Shown piece after piece: positions 21,911 through 31,310 of a DNA stretch of 64,000 bases. The translations under genes were made by a program, and so were the position numbers. A model generated the notes under the pieces. That model saw only the letters and a program-made list of their open reading frames with translations. It was not told the origin of the DNA and searched no databases. The DNA is from Prorocentrum cordatum (Eukaryota; Sar; Dinophyceae; Prorocentrales; Prorocentraceae), in the NCBI GenBank assembly GCA_963575745.1, contig CAUYUJ010016689.1, positions 75,001-139,000 of the forward strand, read 5' to 3'. Position 1 is the stretch's first letter. Each line of letters opens with the position of its first letter.

Positions 21911-24145
21911 AAAGATGAACTCCTACATCCCAAGATCGTCAAAACTGCTGAAGATGCACATGCAGTTACTTGGGTTGTATTCGAGCAATTCTTACATCAG
22001 ATCAAAGATTTGGATGGAGATGACAATGCGACCAAAGCAAGAATCATTGCAGAAGATAACAGATTGTCTTCTCACCGCATCGGCCTAGCTGCCGAGAACG
22101 AGAAGAACATCGAGGCATGCAAAACATTCTTCAAGCAGAATGCACTGGATCGAGTTGCTTTGGGTCATGACCCTGATGTTCCTACATCCGTATGGAAGGC
22201 AGCTGCTGACACAGCACAGCCAGCCCCACCAGGCCCATTGCCTGATCCACTGCAACCTGGACCGCAATCGATAAAAGTGTCGCAACCATCGACTCCAGAA
22301 CCCAAAGCAGAACAACAGCCAGCACATCAGCTCTCAAAAGCTGAGGCGGTACCGATCCCTGACGACGGCACCGACCTTGAGGCCATGGAACTGGAGGCAA
22401 CTCCTGCCGAGGAGGAGCCTTCTCCACATGAGATGAATATATTGTCGTGGCAGGGCAGCTGTGAGCGTTCCATGCACGAGGATACCAGCAAGATCGGGAT
22501 CTTCGACAACTCATGCACTATTCGCGAGTGGAAGCTACAAGCAGGCGTCAAAGATGACCATCCATACATGTGCCCAATGTTGCGGGGCACGCGCGCGACC
22601 AATGGATTTGCCTGCATGGGAGACCATGAGTGGTACGAGCAGCTATTGCATGATGATAGTGTGATTGCTCATGCGCCTGACATTGCACAGTCTGGTTGTT
22701 TCCCAGAGTGGAAATGTATATCATTACCACATTACGACGATGTACGTTATGGTCCCGAACTAATTGAGGAAGAATGGCTGGAAACAAACAAATACATGAG
22801 CAAAGGCACTACGACCATGTTACGCCATGAGATTCACTACAAAAAGTTTTGGATCAACCAATTTCATGACAGACGTATCAATATCTGGGAGAAAACAACA
22901 AAGAATGAATGGAATATTCCAAGCAATTGGAAATCCTTTAAAGAGATGGTCGAATGGAAATTCAGAGATCGCAAAGACAAACACAATGGACCATCCATGG
23001 AAGCGGCAGTGGCACACTTCAAGAAAGATTGTGAAAATGATGGATATACCGATTGGAACGACTACTATCCGATATTCTTTATTCGTGCGTTCCAGAAGCA
23101 TACTGATTCGCAGAAAAACGGAATCGAGATATATGCCAAGCCGATCCCTGAGGGAGGTGACCCCAGTTCATTTGACTGGAACAGCGTCATCACTATTCGG
23201 TGCGTTGGTGGTCACAGTTGTGTCAATCCATCTTCCAAGCCATGGAATATGGGATGGGAGAGCCTACAGTGGACAGATGTTAAATATCTCCATCACGGCA
23301 CAGCATCCCGCGCTTGGAAGAACATATTGAAGACAGGGATCATCCCTGGATACGTTGATCCAACTTCTCAGAGAGACAAATGTCATAAACCATCACAGCG
23401 ATCTGAGGCATTCTTTAGTTCTAGCACATATTTGAACAATGTTCAAAAGAACCCACACACTTCAGCGGAATCATACAAGTTCAATAACTACAAGAACGAG
23501 GTCGAGCTGGTGATCAACATGGAAATCGCCACAAGAGCAGGTTGCAGATTTTGGTTGGGTGCTCAGGGCGCTATCATGACAGAGGACGTGGTACCCGCTG
23601 CGGCAATTATTGCAGTTCGCCGCCTCAAACCACACCACATGCATGGCCAGCAGTTATGGCCAGATGGCGACCCATGGGACTACCCGCCATTGGCAGCAAG
23701 AGAGCCATTGAGCAAGTACGAGATTTGCGCCTGCCTTCCTGGAGAGCTCATCGACGACCCTCCTGGCTTGGCACCTATCAACCCCGACCAAAACATGGAG
23801 CCTCCAAGGACGACTTCAGCGTCAGCACCCTCGGCCAAGCTGGGGGAAACCCCTGCTGGCCGCACATCTGCAGAAGACGCCTTGGATGAGCAAATAGTCC
23901 GCGCTATGATTCGTGAGACCAATCACAACGCAGATGATAAAGAGTGGTTAATTGCGTTGTCATACTGTCGCGAAGCTCTTCGACCAATCACATCGAAGAT
24001 CATGCAAAAAGATTGGGACCGTCGCCCTGCTTCTAATGATGTTCGAATGGGAGACTTCATTGTCGTCAAGAATTGGGGTTCTACCAAATGCTTTCATTAC
24101 GACAGCCACTGGCCCAAAGGCAATCACAATACCAAGATTGCCTAA
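21911..24145 (+). CDS. Accessory protein B with Tpt1/KptA-like RNA 2'-phosphotransferase domain
   Basis: Same frame as the preceding segment after one TAG. Its own first part lacks an ATG until about 22014. A Pro/Glu-rich linker (22200-22440) leads to a ~280-residue domain. In Tpt1/KptA order there are TTMLRHEI (about 22814, catalytic Arg-His pair), ITIRCVGGHS (about 23189; the family has IRA.QGHS with a catalytic Arg), YLHHGTASRAW (about 23288; family LYHGT), FFSSSTYL (about 23411), and VELVINMEIATRAG followed by AQGAIMTEDVVP (23500-23600). Known Tpt1 enzymes remove a splice-junction 2'-phosphate using NAD+, and some ADP-ribosylate RNA or DNA 5'-phosphates. The position of the fourth catalytic Arg is not clear here (a Lys-Asn stands near it). 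Activity is therefore uncertain. Reading beyond the TAA at 24143 stays protein-like for about 30 codons. Confidence 0.75.
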   Translation, partial: KDELLHPKIVKTAEDAHAVTWVVFEQFLHQIKDLDGDDNATKARIIAEDNRLSSHRIGLAAENEKNIEACKTFFKQNALDRVALGHDPDVPTSVWKAAADTAQPAPPGPLPDPLQPGPQSIKVSQPSTPEPKAEQQPAHQLSKAEAVPIPDDGTDLEAMELEATPAEEEPSPHEMNILSWQGSCERSMHEDTSKIGIFDNSCTIREWKLQAGVKDDHPYMCPMLRGTRATNGFACMGDHEWYEQLLHDDSVIAHAPDIAQSGCFPEWKCISLPHYDDVRYGPELIEEEWLETNKYMSKGTTTMLRHEIHYKKFWINQFHDRRINIWEKTTKNEWNIPSNWKSFKEMVEWKFRDRKDKHNGPSMEAAVAHFKKDCENDGYTDWNDYYPIFFIRAFQKHTDSQKNGIEIYAKPIPEGGDPSSFDWNSVITIRCVGGHSCVNPSSKPWNMGWESLQWTDVKYLHHGTASRAWKNILKTGIIPGYVDPTSQRDKCHKPSQRSEAFFSSSTYLNNVQKNPHTSAESYKFNNYKNEVELVINMEIATRAGCRFWLGAQGAIMTEDVVPAAAIIAVRRLKPHHMHGQQLWPDGDPWDYPPLAAREPLSKYEICACLPGELIDDPPGLAPINPDQNMEPPRTTSASAPSAKLGETPAGRTSAEDALDEQIVRAMIRETNHNADDKEWLIALSYCREALRPITSKIMQKDWDRRPASNDVRMGDFIVVKNWGSTKCFHYDSHWPKGNHNTKIA

Positions 24146-24237
24146 TCCAAGGGACACATATATGGTCCAATCATCCATTTCGGCATCTTCGACAAGTTCT
24201 TTGCGGTACAAGTATCTATTCCCAGCTACGGTTTACG

Positions 24238-24366
24238 ATGAAAAGCAGGCCCCTCAAGGGCGTTGTCTTTGCATTACCGATTCGTATCGAAGAACACGCC
24301 ATTGACCCAACGTGGATGGAGACCGTCCTGAAAGGTCCGACATCATGCAGCGAAAAGATACTCTAG
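24238..24366 (+). CDS. Short segment linking accessory proteins B and C
   Basis: Frame 1 from ATG 24238, 42 codons to TAG 24364. The same frame continues after that TAG into the next long open segment, so this is probably its N-terminus. No domain is recognised. The preceding frame 2 stops at a TGA at 24239-24241 that overlaps this ATG (ATGA), so either a -1 shift or reinitiation would join them. Confidence 0.45.
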   Translation: MKSRPLKGVVFALPIRIEEHAIDPTWMETVLKGPTSCSEKIL

Positions 24367-25488
24367 CACAAGACTGACGGCAGTTTGCCATACCTTGGCA
24401 TGCCGAGCATTCTTAGACCACGTATTCCGCGTACACCGCCAAGAAGGCCCGCTCCTCGGACACCCGATCCAGACGAGCTGGTGGCCACACCTGCCGAGGA
24501 CAACGCTCGTGCGGGCGACAATCCTCGACAGACTGCAGCATCATCACGTGATCCATCGATCACCGTTATCGTGGACATATCGAGCATACCGCTCACTGCT
24601 GAAGAGAAAGCTGCGAACGACAACGTGAGAGCATACCTCTCGGCAGACATCCAAGCAGATGAGCAGATTGAGGCAAGTATCCTCGACAACATCATTGATC
24701 CGCCATCGGACTTCCTTAACCATCCAGATTACGACCCCGACGAGGATTCAAGATGGATTAAACAGTCTGATGACTGCTGTGTGTATTGTTGGACATCGGA
24801 GCTGCTGGTGGATTCGCCTATGATCAAGGTGAAACAGATCATTGAGATACACAGTGGCGCAGACAGAATCGTAATGGACAAAACTCAGTCGCATTTACAA
24901 TTTGAAATTCGATTTGGATCGAAAGCATGGAATGCAGAGTCATACCAATTGAACTACAATCATACCCACAAATGGGCACGTGACTTACCTAATTGCAGTG
25001 CAGATCATTTCTTCAAACAGTTGTTACACTACCTCGACCCAGAGACTATCGAGGAGTCGACCACAGGCATCTTTCAATGGATTTCCAAAGTATACCAGAA
25101 CATCTTGAAAGATAGTACTGCGGAGCTTCCAGATTTCGCCAAAGAGGCCATCCATGAGAACCATCCTGCACTTCAGGCATTGCGCGACCTATTCAAAAAT
25201 TGTACTGAGACATACGGTAATCCAGATTTTCCTGTATGGGAAGAGCTGGTGGAAACACCTGCTGCGCCTCGTGAGCAAGGCGCTGAGCAGGATATTCCCC
25301 AGGATCCAGGCAGCGTTGCGTCTGCAGCTCCCGATCAGGAAACTATGGTACGTATCATAGCCGAACAGACGGGACTCAAGCGCGAGGAGGGCGACAACGA
25401 AGCTACCTTGCAAGAGAAAGCTCGCCGTCTTCGTGAGGAGAGCGTATGCCATGGCGGTACCGAGGATACCGACAACACCAAGGTATAG
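24367..25488 (+). CDS. Accessory protein C, unknown
   Basis: About 370 residues in frame 1, in frame with the short segment before it and with protein D after it, separated by TAG codons at 24364 and 25486. It begins with Arg/Pro-rich sequence, then acidic and globular sequence with several Trp and Cys (CCVYCW near 24775), and ends in a charged, probably helical stretch (EATLQEKARRLREE). No family is recognised. Confidence 0.65.
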   Translation, partial: HKTDGSLPYLGMPSILRPRIPRTPPRRPAPRTPDPDELVATPAEDNARAGDNPRQTAASSRDPSITVIVDISSIPLTAEEKAANDNVRAYLSADIQADEQIEASILDNIIDPPSDFLNHPDYDPDEDSRWIKQSDDCCVYCWTSELLVDSPMIKVKQIIEIHSGADRIVMDKTQSHLQFEIRFGSKAWNAESYQLNYNHTHKWARDLPNCSADHFFKQLLHYLDPETIEESTTGIFQWISKVYQNILKDSTAELPDFAKEAIHENHPALQALRDLFKNCTETYGNPDFPVWEELVETPAAPREQGAEQDIPQDPGSVASAAPDQETMVRIIAEQTGLKREEGDNEATLQEKARRLREESVCHGGTEDTDNTKV

Positions 25489-26859
25489 TACAAAGGACTG
25501 CCAGGGGAAAGGTTGTCTAGGATCGAGATCGAGGGTTTAAGTAGATCGATCGCTTCCAGACCGAACACCGAGATCAATCGTGAGGCGGTCAATCAGATCG
25601 GTCAGAGCCTCGCCCGCGGTCAGGACACCCGCTGGGGATCCCGCGATCACCTCACTTCGGAAGGGGCCCCCGAGACGATCTTGCATCCCATACCGCTCTG
25701 TCAGAATTGCGGTCGAGACCTGTCCCCCGGGATTGTCACAGGTGACGGCACATTTTGTGATATCTGTTGGCCGTATACCGTGGCCGTAGGCGCCACGGGT
25801 AAGAGCACCGCCACACAGAGCGATCTTGCGTACCTCCAGAAGCTGACGAATTGGATCAAGACGACACTCTCGGAGGACCACATCGCGAGATACATGAAGG
25901 ACGGTGCGCACGTCATTATGACGGGTGCGCGATCGCATGCAGGCAACGAGAAAGATCAGTTGCGGAGATTGGCCAATGTGTCCAAAAAGAGGCATCCGAA
26001 GTGGGTCGAAGCAGGTAGCCCTCCTGCACATGAGTGCAGACTGATGGGCGAAGCCGACGACGACCGACCTCTGTATTACCCATTCGCCAATCTCGTACAA
26101 CGCTTTCTCAACGACCTCAAGTTCCACCACCAAATGACAGGTGCCCGCGTGAACGTCGGCAAGAAGCCCTGGACAGTGGAGGACATGCGCGATGCGTGGG
26201 ACATCCTCGACGTCAGCATTAGGACAGGACAGGCTGGTCGGAGGAAATGGTGGCTGAACGAGGGGCGCATCGACAGGCAGACGCGGCAGGCCCGCGGACT
26301 GGTCACGGTTTCTCTCCCTAGAAGGGACGGAACCCGTGAACAGTTCACTCAGCGTAAGCTTGCCGCGATTACCAATGAGTTGTTCGGCTCCCTCGATCCA
26401 GCACATACCGACCAGGGGGGGGTTGATGCAGGGATGGGAACCGATCCCGATACACAATCCCACCAGTCCGATGATGCTATGGAGCCGCCGCGCCATCCGC
26501 GGCCGCCGCCGCGCCCTGCTCCTGGCGATGCTGCTGCGTCCAGCGCCTCAGGCGCGACGGACTACACGCCCGCGGGGCCGCGTGCCAAGAGAGCGCGTAC
26601 ATCAGATTACGCCGCGTACTGGCGTGATGACCTTGAGGACAGCTACTGGTGCCTCAGGTACTGGAGTTACTACATCAACTGTTGGATCTACATCGCGATC
26701 AACAACGATGAGTACGTATACATCCAGGACATCACGTACAATGATTGGTTTCGCAACTGGATCCCAAGAACGGCTTGGGAGACATTCGCGACGAGCTACG
26801 CGACGTACAACGGCCAGAGGATGTGGGGCCGCAGGTTCTACAAGAACGGCAACGCGTAG
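25489..26859 (+). CDS. Accessory protein D with C2-C2 zinc-ribbon-like motif
   Basis: In frame with protein C after the TAG at 25486; about 455 residues, ending at a double stop TAG TGA (26857-26862). Near 25700 a CQNC...CDIC pair with an 18-residue spacer resembles a zinc ribbon. A helical, basic central part follows, then a Pro-rich stretch (26480-26560) with a basic PRAKRARTS sequence that could serve as a nuclear localisation signal, and finally a Trp/Tyr-rich C-terminus (about 26600-26850). No family is recognised. It is the last coding sequence before the 3' non-coding part of the element. Confidence 0.65.
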   Translation, partial: YKGLPGERLSRIEIEGLSRSIASRPNTEINREAVNQIGQSLARGQDTRWGSRDHLTSEGAPETILHPIPLCQNCGRDLSPGIVTGDGTFCDICWPYTVAVGATGKSTATQSDLAYLQKLTNWIKTTLSEDHIARYMKDGAHVIMTGARSHAGNEKDQLRRLANVSKKRHPKWVEAGSPPAHECRLMGEADDDRPLYYPFANLVQRFLNDLKFHHQMTGARVNVGKKPWTVEDMRDAWDILDVSIRTGQAGRRKWWLNEGRIDRQTRQARGLVTVSLPRRDGTREQFTQRKLAAITNELFGSLDPAHTDQGGVDAGMGTDPDTQSHQSDDAMEPPRHPRPPPRPAPGDAAASSASGATDYTPAGPRAKRARTSDYAAYWRDDLEDSYWCLRYWSYYINCWIYIAINNDEYVYIQDITYNDWFRNWIPRTAWETFATSYATYNGQRMWGRRFYKNGNA

Positions 26860-27536
26860 TGAGTCGGCCGCAAGGCCCACCGCTCAAGGCACGAACTTCA
26901 ATATAACCAAAGTTCGTCTTGAGCGGTGGCTATTTCATATCTTAGGCCACTTCATTATATAACAAAAGTGGCCACACACAAATGCCTTTTGCGAACACCG
27001 AGGCAGCCTCCTAAGGAGCAGCGCCAACGGGAGTCGCCAAACAGAGTTTTTACATATGATTTTCGTGTTCATCAACGCGACATTTTGTCTGGCCAGACAT
27101 TCGCTTTCACACAATGATGTGTTTCATTTCAAGATCGCGTTCGTCAACACGATCTTAGCATGCATATTTTAACAAGTTTAAACCTGATTGCGTCGAGAAT
27201 AATCTGCTAGCTGGTGGCAACACCTGCCTCGCAGAAGCGAGGCAGTTTGCATGTTGCTTTAACGCTCAGATCTTCTGTCTCCGCCCACCCTTGTCTCCTT
27301 CTTCTCCGCCCTCGAGTGCCGAAGCGTTTTGGGGGGCGCACCGAGGGGGCACCAAAGCGTGCTTGGAGAAGAAAGGCGGACTTAGGGTGCTCCTTCTAAC
27401 TTCACTTTGCAGCTGTGGCTTCGCTGATTTTAAGCCCAGCTGCCTTCTGACTTAAGGACTAAAGGAGTTCAGAGGTTACGGATTCCTTCCTCTGTTCCCG
27501 AGTCCCGCCTTAACGGGCGGGATTCGGGACGGGGGG
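26860..27536 (+). promoter_or_regulatory. 3' non-coding region of the copia element with six inverted repeats
   Basis: Stem-loops can be drawn at 26877-26929 (CCACCGCTCAAG arm plus ACGAACTT arm), 26945-26973 (GGCCACTT), 27086-27099 (TGTCTGGCCAGACA), 27131-27156 (AAGATCG), 27224-27245 (CTGCCTCGC, loop AGAA) and 27494-27530 (a 16-base arm with two flaws). The last ends six bases before the 3' LTR. Such spacing suggests a structured RNA 3' end; function is not known. Confidence 0.6.
27531..27536 (+). promoter_or_regulatory. Candidate polypurine tract
   Basis: GGGGGG directly precedes the 3' LTR, preceded by GGGATTCGGGAC. Its position fits plus-strand priming of reverse transcription; it is short and overlaps the foot of a hairpin. 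Confidence 0.4.
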
Positions 27537-27732
27537 TGTGAATGGAACCCGTGTAATACCCTCATATTTATTCCTTATCCTTACCTCTCCTGCGCCTGGC
27601 CGTTTGGGCTCAGGTACTGAGATAGATCGATCAGACCTTGATCGTGCGGGAGGGAAAGATATCCATCTATCCTTCCTTCTCTCTACCAACGGATCAGGGG
27701 TTCTGTACCCTTGTACTTCAACCCCGTACACA
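27537..27732 (+). repeat. 3' long terminal repeat
   Basis: 196 bp, TG..CA, with 2 differences from the 5' LTR at 9843-10038. Confidence 0.95.
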
Positions 27733-27737
27733 GTAGT
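27733..27737. repeat. 5-bp target site duplication, right (GTAGT)
   Basis: Perfect partner of 9838-9842. Confidence 0.93.
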
Positions 27738-28887
27738 CGTACTGCCGCTCGCGCCACGTCTAGGTCAGAACTTGCCCCAGGAGAGGTCCACAGTTGCTTT
27801 CAGATTTCCGGCGAGGTTGTGTCGTCTGGTTGTGGCGGCAGCCCCAATCGCGGGGCGCAGCGGACAATAAGTCGAGGTCCGTGCGTTGGCATGCGATTTT
27901 TATGCTTCTGTTTGTTTCACCCTTTCTCGAGGACTGCGTCTCGGCACTCTGCTGCCTATGCTGCTGCCCCCCCTCTCCCTTCCTATTCCCCCTCCTTCCA
28001 TCCTCGGCTGCCACACCCATCCCTCGAAGAGCAACACGGGCTGCGCAATTATCATTTTCGGATGCCCGCGTTGATTTATGGGGTCGGCTCTGGGCACTCC
28101 GATTCGGACTGAAAATGGAAGGGGATGGAGAAGGAGGAGAGGAGAGTTTGCCGATGTGGCCAGGAAAGCGGTCAGGGTCGGCGAGAGTCTCAGAGGCGAG
28201 ACTGGCAGTGGTGATACCCCTGCTGTCCATCGGATGAAATTGCTGCCTCCGAGGTCTTGGTGAAGGCCAGCAACGTGCACGAACATTTCATCAACATCAG
28301 CAGACGCCTCAGCGGCATAGCAGGTTGCGGAATCGGGGGGGGGGGACCGATGTTGCCTCTTGTGGGCACCTATTTGGGCGTCTCTCGACCAGAATTGGTC
28401 TTTGCCCTTCCCAGGCCCGAGATCGGGGCGAAACCTAGAACACCCACATTGCCATGCCTGCTGGCCAGGGCCATCCCCGGCACCAAGACGTCTTGATTTT
28501 TCGCTTCGACGGCCCCCAGAGCTCTTGACCTCATCCCCAGGGCCGGTGGTTCGCCCCGGAGGTATTTTTGACGACGCTGGGGCACGGCATATGCCCCTGT
28601 TCCGGAGGCTTCGGATTCTTCAGAGGTCTCCGAGCTCGCCGGAGATTTCTGGATTCCGGAAGTTTGAAGGACAGGCATTGTCCAGATCCTCGAAGATTCT
28701 CGGCTCTAGATTGCCTCCAGGAGCCCACCACTTTGAAAAGTCAGCCGCTGCAATCGCCTCCTCGCGACGCTGACGAGGTCTGTTGGTAGGGCTTGCTATC
28801 CCGTGCTTGCCACCTCCTTCTTGCCTCCTGGGGGCAGGCGACGGCGGTTGCGGCGCCAGCGGCGGCAGCGACAATGAGGATGACGTC
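27738..28887. other. Right flank of the LTR element, no gene seen
   Basis: Open frames on both strands look like random GC-rich sequence. No domain, tRNA or convincing exon was recognised. Confidence 0.55.
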
Positions 28888-29090
28888 CGACATTCGACGA
28901 CTGGCGACTATCGACGATGATCGACGACGACGATGACTGACATCCTACGACGTCCGACGACGACCGACGACGATGACTGACGACCGACGATGACTGACGA
29001 CCGACGACCGAAGACGACCGATGCCGATGACCGATTACCGGGGACGGCCGACGACCGACGACCGATGACCGATAACGAATGTACTCCCGA
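28888..29090. repeat. GACGACCGATGACC short tandem repeat
   Basis: Imperfect units of CGACGACCGACGATGACTGA type over about 200 bp. Confidence 0.85.
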
Positions 29091-29269
29091 CGACGCGTTC
29101 AGCGCGGGTCCCGCCTCCGAGGCCGCTTCTGCAACACCAACCCGCACGTGTTCGCCACGTCGTCATTCGACCATACCTGTAAGGCCCTTGGGAGGGTTTT
29201 CGGGGGCTCGGTGCCAAGGTGGAGGAAGGAGAAGGGGGGGGAAGGGAGGAGGAAGGCGGATGACGAGGG

Positions 29270-29271
29270 TA

Positions 29272-29346
<75 letters not shown>

Positions 29347-29469
29347 GTGGCGATGATGATGCTGCTGATGATGATGCTAGTGATGCTGATGCTGTTGATG
29401 CTGATGATGCTGATGACGCTGATGATGATGATGCTGGTGATAATGCTAATGATGATGATGATGACGAAT

Positions 29470-29524
<55 letters not shown>

Positions 29525-29573
29525 CGATGATGATGATGCTGATGATGCTGACGGGGATGATGATGATGATGAA

Positions 29574-29607
<34 letters not shown>

Positions 29608-29889
29608 CTGATGCTGGTGCTGGTGCTGATGATGATGCTGCTGATGATGATGATGCTGATGATGATGATGATGATGATGGTGGTGATGGTAATGACGCTG
29701 ATTATGGTGGTGGTGGTGATGCTGGTGGTGATGGTTATGATGGTGATGGTGGTGCTGCTGCTGATGGTGATGGTGGTGATGATGCTGATGACGATGATGG
29801 TTACGATGACGATGACGACGACGGCGACGCCGATGACGATGCTGGTGATGCTGATGCTGAAGCTGATGGTAATGATGGTAATGATGGTA

Positions 29890-29971
<82 letters not shown>

Positions 29972-30000
29972 CGATGACGATGACGATGAGGATGACGCTT
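29270..30000. repeat. (GAT)n trinucleotide microsatellite
   Basis: About 730 bp of ATG/GAT with GCT, GGT and GAC variants. Poly-Met, poly-Asp and poly-Ile frames are artefacts. Confidence 0.96.
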
Positions 30001-30074
30001 ATTACGTTTCCCCTAGCTATACGACCACCCTTCGGGTGATAAGGAGGTTGTGGGGGGAAAGGGGGGGAAACAAC

Positions 30075-30540
30075 ATCTGACTCAATCGATCTCACTATCG
30101 ATCTCACTCAGCGGGACCCCACGGGACACCACGGGACACCTCGGGGCACCACATCGATCTCAGTATCGATCTCACCATCGATCTCCATCAACTGGACACC
30201 ACGGGACACCTGTCGATCTCACTATCGATCTCACTATCGATCTCATTCAACGGGATACCAAGGGACACCTCGGGGCACCACATCGATCTCAGTATCGATC
30301 TCATTATCGATCTCACGATCGATCTCAGTCAACGGGACACCACGGGGCACCACGGGACACCTGTCGATCTCACTATCGATATCACTTTTTGGGTCACCAC
30401 GGGACACCACGGGAAACCTCTGGGCACCACATCGATCTCAGTATCGATCTCAATATCGATCTCACTATCGATCTCACTCAACGGGACACCACGGGACACC
30501 ACAGGACACCGCGTGACACCGGCGGGGCATCGCGGGGCAC
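30075..30540. repeat. Composite minisatellite: TCGATCTCACTA and CGGGACACCA blocks
   Basis: Four to five higher-order units of about 90-110 bp alternate runs of ATCGATCTCA and runs of ACGGGACACC. A two-part higher-order structure is visible by eye. Confidence 0.88.
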
Positions 30541-30700
30541 CGGTCGCCGGAGGAGTTACATTTGGTTTGGCCGCGGCCCAGCCACAGGAGGATTTCGGGA
30601 CACCCGCGGGACACCTGCGGGACTCCGCGGTGCACCGGCCGCCGGAGGAGTCATTTTTGGTCCAGCCGCGGCCCAGCCACAGGAGAATTTCCTCTCGCCC
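30536..30700. repeat. ~100-bp direct duplication
   Basis: Two copies share GCCGGAGGAGT.A..TTTGGT and GCCGCGGCCCAGCCACAGGA, beginning near 30545 and 30640. Confidence 0.75.
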
Positions 30701-31310
30701 GCCCACGCAGCTTCGCCTCGCCCGCACGCACGCACGGCACGCACGACACGAACCCGAAACCGAAATCGATTTCCCGGTATGGGGGGTCTCCGTTTCACGT
30801 CGGACTCGCCCCCCAACCTCCGATATCTTTGTTATTCCCCATTTCCTATCGTGTTCTCCCCCCATATCCCCATGTGTCCGACTCGCCCACATTCAGATCA
30901 CCTAATCTGAGATTCACTCGCCGCGATCTTGCCGGAGTCGCACATGGGCACCCCAAATGCCAGCGACTTTTTGTTTTCCTGTGACCATTTGTTCTCTTCC
31001 TGTGGAGATGGGTCTCGCCCACCTCGACTTTTTTTGTTTCCTGCCACTTCTTTTTCCTGCGGCCTATCCCCCAACGGAACCTTTTTTTCTGCTGCGGGGG
31101 GGTCTCCCGGCCTGTGCGGGAAGCCGATCTGGAGGGGGCCAAGGGTTTCTGCATTCGTTTTTTTTCGAGTGACCTTGTTTGTACCAACCCTCCTTGGTTG
31201 GGTATTCGTTTTGAATAGAGCACTGCTTGCGCGTCCTTCCTCCCGCCTCCCGCCTCCTGCCTCCCGCCTCACGCCCCGCCCCCCCCCCCGGCTTGTCTCC
31301 TCGTGCCCTG
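30700..31310. other. No gene seen
   Basis: Pyrimidine-rich, unique-looking stretch before the satellite array; nothing recognisable on either strand. Confidence 0.55.

Larger units (their letters stand above)
9843..27732 (+). mobile_element. Giant Ty1/copia LTR retrotransposon, 17,890 bp
   Basis: Both ends are defined by 196-bp direct LTRs with TG..CA termini and a perfect 5-bp target duplication. The gene order gag, protease, integrase, RT, RNase H is the copia order. Classical copia elements are about 5 kb. Here roughly 9.3 kb encode gag-pol and another 7.6 kb (19213-26859) encode extra proteins on the same strand, followed by 0.68 kb of hairpin-rich non-coding sequence. The LTRs differ at only 2 of 196 positions, both C/T, which argues for a recent insertion. 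Even so, the frames carry in-frame TAA/TAG codons and several 1-nt shifts, so this copy is probably defective or depends on recoding. Confidence 0.95.

Noticed and set aside
29079-30107. Poly-Asp, poly-Met and poly-Ile frames
   Set aside because: Reading of a (GAT)n microsatellite in different frames.
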